Assembly (NCBI GenBank): GCA_958009085.1
Contig: OY253668.1
Span: forward strand, 310,001-374,000
Reading direction: 5' to 3'
DNA: 64,000 bases
Source: Protoeuglena noctilucae
Lineage: Eukaryota; Chlorophyta; Pedinophyceae; Marsupiomonadales; Marsupiomonadaceae
Numbering within the stretch: the first letter of the stretch is position 1; the number at the start of each line of letters is the position of its first letter. The translations under genes and the position numbers were made by a program. Under the pieces are notes generated by a model. It did not search any database and was not told the origin of the DNA. It was given only the letters and a program-made list of their open reading frames with translations. This document shows positions 21,757 through 33,083 of this stretch, in pieces.

Positions 21757-23428
21757 TCAGAAGTAATCGCGGGGGTCGGCCACGACGCCCTGCAGGGCGG
21801 ACGCCGCCGCCGTGTAGGGGGAGGCGAGGTAGATCTGCCCCTCCTTGTGCCCCATGCGGCCGGGGAAGTTGCGGTTGGTGGTCGACACGCACACCTGCGG
21901 CTCGTTCATCCGCGCGAACGTGTCCCGGGGGCCCCCCAGGCACGCCGCACAGGACGGCGCCGCGGGCGTCACGCAGCCCGCCTCCTCGAAGATCTGGGCC
22001 GCCGTCTTGCCGTCGCAGCCGGGCACGGGGACAGTGTAGACGTCCGCCCACACCTGCTGCGTCGCCGGCACCAGGTACGTCGGGACCTTGACCTGCGAAC
22101 CAGGGGCACAGGGCGGTCGTTCGCGTCGCTCCCGCACGCGCCGGCCCCGGTCGCCAGGGGCCCCCGCAGAGCCTCGCCTGCTGCTTGGCGCGGTGCAGGA
22201 TCTTGGCCGCCGCGAAGAAGTCCTCGGTCTTGCCGCCCGTGCAGGACCCGATGTACACGCGGTCGATCTTCTTGTCCCGGCACTCGTGCGCCGTCTTGCG
22301 GTTGTCGGGCGAGTGGGGCGCCGCCACGACCGGCACCAGCTTCTCCACGTCGATGTGGTACGTCTTGAGGTACGTGGCGTCGTCATCGGCGTAGATGGGC
22401 TCGTAGGGCTCGTCCGTGCGCGCGTCCAAATAGTCGAACGTGATCTTGTCCGCGGGGATGATGCCGTTCTTGCCGCCGGCCTCGACGACCATGTTGCAAA
22501 TGGTCATGCGCTCCTCCATGTTGAGCGACTGGATCGCGGAACCCGTGAACTCCATGGCCTTGTACGTGCCCCCGGACACCGTGATCTCCCCGATGATGTA
22601 GAGGATCAGGTCCTTGGCCAGGATGTACGGCGGAATCTTGCCGTCCAGCACGAACCGCAACGTGGGCGGCGTCTTGATCAGCAGCTTGCCCGTCCCCAGG
22701 ATGAAGCCCGCGTCCGTGTTGCCCACCCCAGTGGCGAACTGCCCGAACGCCCCCGCGTTGCACGTGTGCGAGTCGGTGCCGAACAGCACCTCACCCGGCT
22801 GCGGAGGCGGGAGCGCGCGGGGCCTGGTTCGGCGCGCGGCGGCGCGAGGGCGGGGCAGCAGGCGATGGCGGGCGCCGGCCTCGCCTTGCAGTGCCCCTCC
22901 TCCGCCAGCGCAATGTGGCACACGCCCTTGTACTTGGGGTTCGCGCGGAAGTCGCTGCGGTCGGTGATGTCGTAGAAGTACTTGATGTTGTACTTCTGCA
23001 CCATCTCCCGCAGGATGTCCACGTTGCGGTTGGCGCGGGCGTCGGACGTGAAGATGTAGTGGTCGGGGATGATCACGACCCGCTCCCGGTCCCAGACCTG
23101 CGCGTTCTCCCCGAACTCCTTCTGGAAGATGCCGAAGGTGCCAGGGCCGCACACGTCGTGCGTCATCAGCTTGTCCACGTTGACCCAGATGTTGTCCCCC
23201 GGCCGCACCGACGCGTTGTTCGACTTTTTGGCCAAAATTTTCTCCGTCGCCGTCATAGCCCGCTGCGTGCGCCGCGTCGGGGAGGCGTTCGGCCGCGCTG
23301 AGGCCACCGCGCAAGGGGCGGCCACTGCGGCCAGCTCCCACCTTGACCGTCCCCGTGCTCGCAGTGCTGCGCGTCGGGGCCGGCGCCTGGACGGCCTGCA
23401 CCCGCACGGTGAGCGTCCGCGACGCCAT
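21757..23428 (-). CDS. LEUC: 3-Isopropylmalate dehydratase large subunit
   Basis: Leucine biosynthesis: it isomerises 2- to 3-isopropylmalate with a small subunit, using a 4Fe-4S cluster, normally in the plastid. The clear body starts at [14 protein letters not shown] (23258) and runs through [100 protein letters not shown] and [20 protein letters not shown], ending VADPRDYF. The cluster cysteines (SCTGG; C..C) are present. Two introns (22799-22884, and one after ...HRAKQQ near 22180-22095) have GC rather than GT donors, each AG|GCGAGG, and the flanking protein aligns without gap to the family. The start is uncertain: the ATG at 23428 opens [16 protein letters not shown], which looks like a transit peptide but is in another frame, so an upstream intron must exist or the start differs. 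Confidence 0.92.
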
Positions 23429-24199
23429 GCCTGCAGGCGAAGGGGCGGGCTAGGGCATGGGACCGCGCCGTGCCCCACCGCCTACCCGCGCGGGCGGGAA
23501 GGGGGACGCGGGGGGCCAGAGCAGGAACCATGCACGTCGCGGAGAGGCTGGCAACGGGCGCGGAGGAGCGTGTCCCGAGGCGGGAGAACGGCTTAGGAAT
23601 GGCTCCAATGGGTGAGCCACGCCGCGCGCCCCCCGAAACGCGGCCAGGTGGGAATCCGAGGCGATCCCTGGATTCGTCCGCGATCATTCGACGGGTTCCG
23701 CGATGCCCGCCGAGCTCGCGGGCCTCGGACGAGCGCAGCGGCAGCCCGGCCCTCAATCGCGCGTCCGGCGAGGGCTCGACGGGCTGCCGCCGACCAGGCA
23801 ACCGCGACAGGCAAGAGAGGAACCCGGGACGCGTCCTCCGTCGGCGACCCCCCGAATCTGCGGCTCACCTCAGCGGCCGCCTCTCTGGACAGGGGGGATT
23901 CCCCAGCGACGTCGACGGGGTGCGAGGATGATCTGAAGGACACATGCGCGGCAAGGGACGGTCCTTCTGTGTGGGGACGATGATCCGGGTTTTGCCCTGC
24001 CAGTACACTTTGTCATACCGACGCCGTCGGCGACGGCTCCCGCGCGAAAAGGATGCCTGTGGGCTGCACCCGGGAAGCTCAACGACGTCCCTGCAGCGAC
24101 GCCGTCCTTCCGCGACAGCTGAGGACCGCTGGGGAGTGGAGGCGCACGGTTTGACGAAAAGGCCTCGCGTCACTCGCTTTCGGGTGGTCGCCGAGCAAG
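23429..24199. promoter_or_regulatory. Divergent intergenic region, IPMI / SR protein
   Basis: About 770 bases separate the starts of the isopropylmalate isomerase and splicing-factor genes. The sequence is rich in CG dinucleotides. I see no gene, RNA or repeat in it; both promoters must lie here. No specific site is claimed. Confidence 0.4.
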
Positions 24200-25658
24200 A
24201 TGGCCGCGAAGATCTACGTCGGTGAGCGTTCGCGCGGCTGCTGGGGCCGTCCCGTCGCCCAGGGGGCGACGCTGCCGAGGACGAGCGTTGAGGGGCCCCG
24301 GGGCGTGCTCCTTGCCCCAATGTCGTCTCCTCTCGTTTCGATGGAGCTACCGGGGCTCTGCAGAAGAGCGGGGGGCGGCTGGGGGGCCCGCTTTGTCGCC
24401 CGGCGCCTTTCTCGCGCCGCGGGACCTCCACCGGCCGCCCGGGCCCCGCAGGGAACCTCCCGAAGGATCTGTCGGAGGAGGAGTTCAAGGACTTGGAGGA
24501 TGAGATCGAGAGGGAGTTCTCTCGCTACGGAAAGATTGCCAAAATTTGGGTGGCGCGCAGGCCGCCCGGCTTTGGTGAGTTCCGACCCAGGACACTGCGA
24601 CGGAGGTGCCGGTGACGTCCGCCAGGGACCTTGGCCACTCGGCGCGTCGGTTGCTGCCCTACACGTCCTTCCCCGGCACGCGTGCATCCCTCCGCCGCGT
24701 CCTCTCGTCTCCCTGACGACCTCTGGACCCTGCCTTGCTTCTGCGTCGACCCGGCTCGTCGGCAACGGACGCCGTTTCGCCCCCCGCCCAAACCATGCTT
24801 CGCCTGTCGCCGCGTCCCTGCCTTTCGCCCGTTCTGCCGCTCCACACCGCATCGCCGCCTTTCGCCGACGACGATGCCCCGCTTTGACCCGCCTGCGTCG
24901 CCTGATCTCCCCCGCGGCCAGGTACGCCGGGTGCTCGTGCTCCCGAGCCAGACGTAGCACCAGGCAGGGTCGCGCCCGGTTCGCCCATCTGTCAGCGTCC
25001 ATCCGCACCTGTAGCGTCCATCCGCACCTGTTGTCCCCGCCGCCGCGGCAATTGCTGGGAACCCCGCCCCGTCCCGCAGGCTTCGTGGAGATGGACGACG
25101 AGCGGGACGCCGATGAGGCCGTGGCAAAGCTCGACCGCCACAAGAACTGGGTCGTCGAGAGGTCGCGCGGGGGCAAGGTGAGGCGCAGCGGTGGCATCGG
25201 GATGTGATGTGGTGCGGAGCGTGTTTGTTTGGCTGGGGCTGGGCTGAGGGCCTGTCGTGTGGCGCGCGCAGAGGGACCATGGGTTCCGGGGCGGCGGGCC
25301 GGGCGGCTACAGCGACCGCGGCGGCTACGGCGGCGGCTACGATCGCGGGTACGACCGTGGGTACGACCGCGGCGGCTACGACCGCGGCGGTTACGACCGC
25401 GGTGGGTACGACCGCGGCTACGACCGCGGTGGCTACGGCGACCGCGGCGGCGCCCCTCGCGGGAGGGATGCCCCGCGGTACCGCGACCGCGGCTACGAGG
25501 ACCGGGACCGCGGCGGCCACGACCGCGTCGACGACCGCGACCGTCCCCGGGAGAGGTCCCGGTCCCCCGCTCCCCGTGGGTCCCCCCGCCGCTCGCCGGT
25601 GCCCGAGCGCCGCTCGCCGTCGCCCGAGCGCGACATGCGTTCGCCCCCGCGCGACTAG
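24200..25658 (+). CDS. SR-type splicing factor, SRSF3/RSZ-like RRM + RGG + RS tail
   Basis: Four exons (24200-24221, 24452-24574, 25080-25177, 25272-25658) join in phase. The single RRM has RNP2 KIYVGNLP, then DLSEEEFKDLEDEIER, KIAKIWVARRPPGF and RNP1 GFGFVEMDDERDADEAV. The RRPPGF.FVE wording and the end HKNWVVERS are those of SRSF3/SRSF7 and plant RSZ proteins. There is no zinc knuckle; instead a run of YDRGG repeats follows, then an arginine/serine tail (RPRERSRSPAPRG; SPERRSPSPERD). The protein is nuclear; RRMs of this class bind pyrimidine-rich exonic motifs, and the RS tail is phosphorylated by SR kinases. An intron splits RNP1 between GF and GFVEM. The stop lies 19 bases before the assembly gap. 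Confidence 0.9.
25310..25460 (+). repeat. Tandem codons for Tyr-Asp-Arg-Gly(-Gly) repeats
   Basis: Within the last exon of the SR-type gene, units of 12 or 15 bases (TAC GAC CGC GGC, with or without a further GGC/GGT) repeat about ten times, with silent changes between copies. They encode an RGG-like RNA-binding or phase-separating segment. Differences in unit length suggest slippage or unequal exchange. Confidence 0.8.
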
Positions 25659-25677
25659 GCCGGGCCTTTCTTGTCCC

Positions 25678-25877
25678 NNNNNNNNNNNNNNNNNNNNNNN
25701 NNNNNNNNNNNNNNNNNNNNNNNNNNNNNNNNNNNNNNNNNNNNNNNNNNNNNNNNNNNNNNNNNNNNNNNNNNNNNNNNNNNNNNNNNNNNNNNNNNNN
25801 NNNNNNNNNNNNNNNNNNNNNNNNNNNNNNNNNNNNNNNNNNNNNNNNNNNNNNNNNNNNNNNNNNNNNNNNNNNNN
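25678..25877. other. Assembly gap, 200 N
   Basis: Exactly 200 N, a standard placeholder length, so the true gap size is unknown. It removes the C-terminal end of the minus-strand MATH gene and the 3' region of the SR-type gene. Confidence 0.99.
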
Positions 25878-28800
25878 CCCCGGCCTGCTTGCCCGGCTGC
25901 TGCATGCTCGGCGTGGGCGACCCGCCCCTCCCGACGTGCGCCCCCATCGCCGCAGCCGCGCCCAGCACCGAGGCCGTGGCCAGCGCTGCGGGGCCCCCCA
26001 GGGTGCCGGGGACGATGCCTGGTGGAACGGAGGGGGGTAACTGCGAGGCAAAAAAGAGAACCGGGCTTGTCTCGTCTCTGGATCGAAGACATGGCGTGTG
26101 GCGGAGCCTGCGGGCAGCGGGGCATGCATGCACACGACACACCTGCTGGCTTGTGGAGGGACCTGGAGGAAGGAAAGGCACTGCGGGTGCGCCGTTCGCT
26201 AAGGGAACGGGCGGGTACCCCTGGGCGGCCATAACGGCAGGGACGGTGGGCACGAAGGGCGTGGCGTTGGGGTTGACGCCCGGCTCTAAGCCCAGCGCCC
26301 CCGTGCGCATGGGCATGGTCGCAGGCACCCCCGGCGGCACCATCCCCGGCGGCGGGGCGCTCGTGTCCACCCGTGCGCCCGCGATGGCCACTGACGACGG
26401 AGCCGACCCCGGCCCCGCCAGCGCCACCCCCCCAGCGTCCTTCGCGCCAGGGACCTGCAAGTCGCATTGCGACGATGCGTCCGCGACGGGTGGGCGCTGC
26501 GATAAACGCGCCACGTCCGCCCTGCGGACAGAGACAAGGTGCGCCACGTGGGCAACCAAGCCACGTCAGCGCACTCCCTCCCGTCATCTGTCTCAAGCGA
26601 GCCTGCCACGCCGAGTCGCAGAGCAGGGCCCGGGAGAGCGGCAGCCGAGCGCCGAGCGGCCTGCGGCGAGCGCCGGGCAGCGCAGCGCCCCACCTGAGCT
26701 GTGCCACCTCCTTGTCCCGCTCCCCCACGCGTGCTTCCAACGCAGCCACGGCCTTGGCCAGGTCCTCGGCGCGCTGGCCGTGCCCCGCGGCGGCCTGCTG
26801 CGCGGCCGACAGCTGCGCCCGGAGCTCCACCGCCGCCGCCTCGGCCCGCGTCGCCTCTGCCGCCCGGTCCTCCGCCCCCCGCCGCTGCTCCTCCCGCGCC
26901 CGGACCTCCTGCTCCCGCGCGCGCGCCTCCTCCTCCCGCGCCCGCGCCTCTGCCGCCCTCCGCTCCGCCTCCGCCACCTCCCGGGCCTCGGCCTCGGCCC
27001 GCGCCCTCGTCTCGGCCTCCTGCTTCCGCCGGGCCTCCTCCTCCTCTCTCCGGCGGCGCTCCTCCTCCTTCTGCGACTCGGGACGAAATTCAGATCCAAT
27101 AAGTTGCCGAGGAACGACGAGACTGCCACAGCTGCATGCTGCCGCACCCCCGCCGTTGCACCCCGCTAACGCTTCCGCTTCCAGCCCGCACCCGCCTGCC
27201 ACCCGCCATTCGCCCCTCACCTTCCGCCGCTCCTCTGCCTTCTTCGCCGCCTCCTCCTCCTCCCTCCTCCTCCTCTCCTCCTCCTCGGCCCGGCGCTTGT
27301 CTTCCACCTCGCGCTTGCGCCGCTCCTCTTCCTCCCGCTTCGCCCGCTCCTCCTCCTCCCGCCGCAGCCTCTCCTCGTCCTCCCGCCGCTTCTCCTCCTC
27401 CTTCAGCTTCTTCTTCCGCTCCTTCTTTGCCTTGCGCTTCTCGGCCTGGGCAGCGCTCTTGGCTGCCTGCTTCTCCTCGCTCTCAGCCCTACGGGCCTCC
27501 TCCTCCCGGAGCAGGTCCTCCTGGAGACGCAGCGCCTCGGCCTCCCGGTACGCCACCTCCATGTTGTTCGTCCACACGTGCGCCAGCACAAACACCTCCA
27601 CCGCCTGACGGCCCAGCTCCACCAGCCGCGACTCGTCCTGGTCCACTGCGGGCCAGAATTGCGAGGAGGGTCGGCGTGCGAAGCAACGAAACCCATCTCC
27701 CGCGGCTACCATCGGTCGCCACCCGCTGCGCCGCCCCCACTCCTGGCGCGCCCAGCTAACCGCGCAGCGCTGTTGACCAGCCCCTCTCTCGCGCCCTGCG
27801 CTCACCCGTGTCCTTGGACGACCTCCCGCCGTACTCGTCCCCCTGCTCGTCGTCGCGGTAGGGCGGCAGCTGCTCCGTGAGCACGGTCGCCACGGCGTCG
27901 AGCGTGTCGTCGAACCCCACCCGGAAGCACCCCGCCGCCGCGTCGATCACGACGATGGGGCACCCGTCCCCGGGGTCCCCCGCCGACGCCAGGTGCAGGG
28001 ACGATGCGTCCTCCACGGCCTGGCACCCCGCGTGCAGCGCGTCCATGACCAGCGTGGACGTGACCTCCTTCTCGCTGAAGAACTTCTTGACCAGGCCCTG
28101 CGCGGCGAGGACCGAGAGGGGCGGTGGAAGCGACGGGTGGGCCACGGGTCAACAGCGGGCGCCGGCGATGGCGCGCACGAGCAAGCGTGGGACCATGCGC
28201 CCGCCAGCACGGAGGCACACACCTTGAACACGACATCGATCTTCTCGCAGGCCAGCGTCTCCCGCCGCTGCGGGTTGAGCGAGTCCCAGAAGGCGCGGAT
28301 GCTGTCGGCGTGCGAGCGGACCATGGAGAGCTGCTCCCGGGCCTCGTCGAGGAAGCGGCGGCAGATGCCCTCCACGTTGGTCAGGTAGACGCGCACGAGC
28401 TCCCGGCGGTACTGGGGGTCCAGGCAGCGGAAGGGCCGCGCGGGGCGGTCCCGGATGACCTGGACCTGGGCGCGGATGACGAGCGTGTCGGCCACCGTGA
28501 AGCCGTCCAGCACCTTGCTCAACTCCATGAACTTCTTCCAGCCCCAGTCGTGCTCCTTCTTGCAGAAGCGGTGCAGCGTGTCCGAGTACTTGCTCTTCTT
28601 CGGGTCCTTGTTGACCACCGCGATGGTGAACTGGGCGAAGTGGCTCCACCCGGGCAGGAGCTTGTCGTAGTCGGCAACGCAGAGGAACAGGGACAGGTGG
28701 TTGGCCACGTCGCATCCTTGGGGGTACACCAGAATGTACCACTTGTACTTGCCGACCTCGAACACATCGGACCTGGGGGCGCAGGCGCGGGGTGCGCTCG

Positions 28801-29911
28801 CGGGCAGGGGCCGCGGCGCCGCGCTGGGATCCCGGCAGGGGCCCGCAGTCGGCGCGGGGACGCAGGAGGGCCCACCCATGGCGCCGCACCTCAGCTCGCG
28901 CTTGCTGATGTCGCTGAAGTTCTCGATCTTCCACGTGAATTTGCCGTACAGCTCGCTGGGCTCGGGCCCTGCGTCGGCCGAGGGATCCGGGGGACTGTCG
29001 AGGCCCCCGTCGCACAGCCATGCCCGTAAAGAGATCGCAGGCGCGGCACCAGCGGCGCGCCGGGGTCGCCAGGCGCGTCAGGAGGCGCGAGAGGGGCGGG
29101 GCCCCACCGCCCGCGCGCGGGGGGTGCTCGAGCCCGACTCCCCCCGACCGAGCGGGTGACTCGACATCGAAACAGCGCGCGGGACGATGCGGCCAGGGGT
29201 GCGGCGGCCCCGTGCGCCTCCCCGGCCGGACTGCCCCCTTCGAGGGGAAAGAGCACGCTCGCGCGGGCACTGCGCTCGACATCCCCTGGCGAGCGGGATC
29301 CGTTAACGCCACGGAATCGGCCGACGACGCGGCGCGGCCGTGGAGAGGGTCCCCGGCGCGGGGAGGCCCACAGCAGCTGCCCCTCGCCACACCCCCGGAC
29401 CCGGAAAGGGGGGGGCCCTGCCGGGGCCAAACGCGCGACAGGGGGCACCAGGTCCGAAAAAGAACCCGACCCTCCTCAGCGACCCAGGCGCGACGGGGCC
29501 CGAGCAGGTCGGTGGGCCCCGCACCGCACCGACGGCGAGGGGGGGCAGCGTCGGGGCGCAGGGCGCATCGCATTCGATGATACCGTCGGCCAGGTAAGCT
29601 CCCTGCGCGCCGGCCAGGGCGCCGGATGCCAGGGGCCGAGGGAGGGGGCCCGATGGCGCCCGCCCAAGGCCCGTGGGCGCCCGGGATGGCCCATTGCGGC
29701 GCGCACCTTCGTCGTCGTCGTAAAGGACGCTCTCAGAGGAGCACTGGACGTCCATCGGCGACTTCCTGGTGCGCCAGTCTGAGGCCTCTGGGACGTCTGG
29801 GGTGATGGTGAGCACGCCGTCCGGCACCGGCGTCTCGCGCGTGGACTTGTTCCCGTTCGCCCCGCCGACGGAGAGCGCCTCGTGAAGGCGGGCCGCGTTG
29901 TCGCCCTTCAT
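25878..29911 (-). CDS. MATH-domain coiled-coil protein, MUSE13/14 (TRAF1)-like
   Basis: This reads leftward from ATG 29911 (MKGDNAARLHEALSV). The N-terminal exon is Ser/Asp-rich. The MATH domain starts ELYGKFTWKIENFSDISK near 28990 and continues DVFEVGKYKWYILVYPQGCD, HLSLFLCVADYDKLLPGW, AVVNKDPKKSKYSDTLHRFC and WGWKKFMELSKVLDGF. Downstream come a helical region (SDIRAFW-like; FFSEKEVTSTLVMDALH) and then a very long Glu/Arg/Lys coiled coil (27.6-26.7 kb). A Pro/Gly-rich tail (PPGMVPPGVPATMPM) ends in the gap. This order is that of Arabidopsis MUSE13/MUSE14 (TRAF1b/1a), adaptors that link SCF-type ligases to turnover of NLR receptors and autophagy proteins. The exon between 29700 and 28995 is unresolved. 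The C-terminus is missing because of the gap. Confidence 0.78.
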
Positions 29912-30496
29912 GGCCCCCTCCCTGCCCCGCCCGCGCCGCGGCGACCCCTCCCTATCGCGAGGGTACGCTGCGAAAGCTGCCGGGGCCGCAGACCCGCCCT
30001 TCCGGCGCGGTTCTCGGTCGCGCGATCCAAAAGGCCCCTCCCCGGCCGAGGGATCGGACACCCTTCCCCCGAACGCAGCGTAGGTTGGCGATTCTGGGGG
30101 CGGGCGGGGCCGGGGGAGCGCTCGGGACCCGCGCCAGGCCTCTGACAGGAGGGCACTACCCTGGATCGCTCGTTCCCGCCCGGCCGAGGCCCGGGACGCC
30201 TCCCTGCGTGTCGCACACCGTTTGCGCTTCGACTCTGTGGGAGCGGGCACGTCGAGCGGGGAGTTTCCGCGCGCGTCGAGGGCGGCAAGGTGGGGGACCG
30301 GGGAGCGCCGCCGGGGAAGCAGCGCACTGCACGATCGACATGCCGCACGGGATCCCGGCCGTCTTTCCGCGCGTCGGCTGCGCGCCTGCGCCATCGGCGT
30401 GCGGCCAGCCATGAGGCCCGGGCCCGGACCCCGCCCCGCGCACCCGACGCGCGGATGGCCGCACAAGCGGCTCCCGCTGCTCGTGTCGTAGCGTTT
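29912..30496. promoter_or_regulatory. Divergent intergenic region, MATH protein / thioesterase
   Basis: About 585 bases separate the MATH start from the earliest plausible thioesterase Met (30497). Open frames here are Arg/Pro/Gly-rich with no motif, so I read it as promoter and untranslated sequence. Confidence 0.4.
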
Positions 30497-32322
30497 ATGG
30501 CCAATGTCGCTGCCTGCTCCCTGCCAGGCGCCCTGTGGGAGCGGCACCGACCTGGCTCCCTCCCGCCCACAGACCCCTGGAGCAAAAGGCCGCGCCGATC
30601 GCGGGCTGATCGCCCGTACGCCGCGCCGTCGGCGAGTCCCGCCATTCCCGGATCGAGCGCGCCGATGAGCCCCGGGCCGGCTGGCGTCGCCGGGGCCCCC
30701 CCCACGTTCCCCGCGTTCAAGCTGGCGGTCCTGCCCCCGAGCCATCAGTCCCCCGCGCAGCGCGCGCAGCCCGCCGGGACCTGCCGTCCCTACAGCTCGG
30801 TCGCGGTGCGGGGCGGGAGGAACGCCACCTGCCGCGCCACGGTCGCACCGCCCTCCATGACGCTCTACGCGCCCGGGGGGGTCGCGAAGGAGGGGCAGTC
30901 CAAGACGGTGCCGCGCGAGAGGATCCCGGCGTTGGTGAGCTCTCGACGGCGCTCGCTCCCCGCCGCGCCGGCGGCCCCGCGGCGTGGGATCTGCACTGCC
31001 CCCTCCTCGCCATGCAGCAACCAGGGGACCTGCAAGCCCTGCACGGCCAGAAGCACACATGCTATGTGGAGCAGTTCCGAATCCGGGGCGGGGAGGTGGG
31101 CCCGGACCAGGTGGCGAGCGCCTCGACGATCGTGGGGCTCTTGCAGGAGACGGGCGGGAACCACTCCGTGATGCTGGTGCGTCCTCGCGGGGGGGGGGGG
31201 GGGGGGGTTCAATGTTGACAGCGCCTGAGAACGCGCGTTCGCTGCTTCATCGCGCGTCAAACCCCATCGCGCCCCTTGCCGTCTCGCGCAGTGGGGCCGT
31301 GGCGAGCAGGGCTTCGCGACGGCGCGGGAGATGGGCAGCCTCATCCTGGTCATGACCAAGCTGTCCCTGCGGTGCGACACGAGTCTCCTCAGCCCTGCCG
31401 CGCCGCCGCGCCGAGGCTGCGCGGCGACGAACCCCGCCCCGCCCCCCGCGCAGGATGCGCCGCTACCCCCGGTGGGGTGACTGCGTCGAGGTGATGACGT
31501 ACTGGAAAGTCAAGGGCAAGGTGGGCGCTGTCCGCGAGTGGACGATCGTGGACGCGCACACCAAGGAGGTCCTGGGGACGGGGACGTCGTCGTGGGTGAT
31601 GGTCAACACCGAGACGCGGAGGATCGCACGTATCCCGCAGGTGAGCCGCGACCGGAGGCACACGAGGGCAGGGGTCGTGCGGACTGGCCCTGGCCGCGCC
31701 CCGCGCCCTCTCATTGAGTAAGTCCTCGCCCACGCAGGTCATGCTGGACCAGTTCTTGCCCTACTCTCCGGATGAATACTTGGCCATGCCGCTGCGGCCA
31801 GACGACCTCGGGGACATCCCGGCGTTGATGGAGGTGAGACGCGCTGCTGCTCGAGGCAGGTGCGCTCGCCGCGGGCCCTACACTCTCGGGCACGCTGCCG
31901 ACGCACGAGTGCCTGCGGCCCTGCAGGACGACCGCTGCCGGGCCACCAAGCACACGGTGCGCGTGACAGACACGGACATGAATGCGCACATCAACAACGT
32001 CATCTACGTTTCCTGGGTCGTCAGCACGACCCCGCCTGCCGCCATGAACGGGCGGCGGCTGCAGCAGCTGGACATCGAGGTGAGCCGGGGACTGCAGCCA
32101 ACAGCACACGGCGCCCGGTGGCTCGACTGCTCAGTGGCACTGCGCGTTGCCTTCACGCAGTACAAGCGGGAGTGTCGCATGGGCGAGGGCGAGGTGCTGT
32201 GCCTGTGCCGGCCCGCGGACGACGGCACGGGTTCGTACATCTATTCGCTCCAAGAGACGGCGAGCAACCGGGGCCCGGCGTCCGAGTTTGCGCGGGCAAG
32301 GTGCGTCTTTGCGGACAACTAG
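30497..32322 (+). CDS. FAT1: Acyl-ACP thioesterase (FatA/FatB family)
   Basis: This hydrolyses acyl-ACP in the plastid stroma, ending fatty-acid synthesis and releasing acids for export. Exons join in phase: the first ends ...KTVPRERIPAL, then KHTCYVEQFRIRGGEVGPDQ and STIVGLLQETGGNHSVML, WGRGEQGFATAREM, MRRYPRWGDCVEVMTYW, VREWTIVDAHTKEVLGTGTS, SWVMVNTETRRIARIPQ, then VRVTDTDMNAHINNVIYVSW and YKRECRMGEGEVLCLC. The catalytic Asn and His lie in MNAHINN and the Cys in KREC. The family's double hot-dog order is complete. The N-terminus up to about residue 100 is Ser/Arg/Pro-rich, a probable transit peptide; ATG 30665 is an alternative start. FatA and FatB cannot be told apart by eye. It converges with a small basic protein gene; the stops are 55 bases apart. 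Confidence 0.93.
31189..31207 (+). repeat. Poly-G tract of 19 in a thioesterase intron
   Basis: Nineteen consecutive G on the coding strand, within the intron after ...NHSVML (starting 31174). Such a run can form G-quadruplexes in the pre-mRNA and is hard to sequence, so its exact length is doubtful. Confidence 0.95.
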
Positions 32323-32376
32323 TCCAGCCACGGGGCTGGAGCATCCAAGCACTTCACTAGGGGGCTGGTCTGGGAG

Positions 32377-33083
32377 TCATTGCAGCAGATCACGCTTTTC
32401 CCATAGCAAGCCCCTTTCGACGGCGCACCCGGACAGGTGCTCGTAGCGCTGAATGGCCTCCTGGAACATGACGTCGCTTGGGGCCAGCAGAGAGATGAGG
32501 CTCTGCAGCTTGTCCACGTTGGTGATTCTCTGGATCCGCCTCCTGCGGCGGGCAGGGGCACGGAGGTGGAGAGCAGGTCTCCATCCCAACTGCATGGGAC
32601 ACTCGCGATGGAGAGCGCTGCGCACCTCATTGCCGTCTCGCTCATGTACGAAAGCCGGTGGGCGTTATGACCGTCGTGGCGGGAGACGGGGTCCGCGACG
32701 TGCACGTGCGACATCCGATGGGTCTTGGTGTCGCGACGGGACGCGGGTTCCACGCTCTCCTGCCCGGCGTGGCACTCCGCACGCCCTTCTCCATGATCCC
32801 TCAAACGCTGCGACCTCCGAGGAGGCAGCTGGTTCTCCGTCCGCCTCTTCCTTCGTTTGGCAATCTTCACGGGCCCATGTCTGCGCAAGGTGGTCGAAAA
32901 TGCTGTTCAAATTTTTGTCAGCAGGCGCCCGCAGTCTCACAGTTAGTTTAGTTCCGCGAGCTTCACCTACCTTGCAACCTCTGCCACAATCTCCTCGATG
33001 CCCAGCTCCCTCAGCCGTCTCCTGTTCTCCTCTATCCGCTTGGCCCGCTCGATTTCAGCACGAGAGGGCCCCACGTTGCTCAT
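32377..33083 (-). CDS. Small basic protein with PRRSxRL motif, probably nuclear
   Basis: Exon 1 (33083-32971) encodes MSNVGPSRAEIERAKRIEEN and RRRLRELGIEEIVAEVA. A GT-AG intron leads in phase to KIAKRRKRRTENQLPPRRSQ and RLRDHGEG. A further exon, whose junction I could not settle, gives RIQRITNVDKLQSLISLLAP, then SDVMFQEAIQRYEHLSG, ending WEKRDLLQ. The combination of R..NR.RL..LGI, a basic KRRKRR run and P.RRS.RL is a recurring composite in plant and algal nuclear proteins of poorly known role. A nuclear localisation signal is likely. No enzymatic motif is seen. The start lies 343 bases from the divergent Smr gene. Confidence 0.55.

Noticed and set aside
25310-25460. Regular repeats considered as a CRISPR array or satellite
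   Set aside because: Units of 12-15 bases have no unique spacers and are in-frame codons for Tyr-Asp-Arg-Gly.
24214-26559. Long minus-strand open frame running through the N gap
   Set aside because: N bases cannot contribute stops, so the frame is artificial; the left part is antisense to the SR-type gene. Only the Pro-rich piece right of the gap belongs to the MATH gene.
29912-30720. Long minus- and plus-strand open frames between MATH and thioesterase genes
   Set aside because: Arg/Pro/Gly-rich composition without motif or splice support; typical of chance frames in GC-rich promoters.
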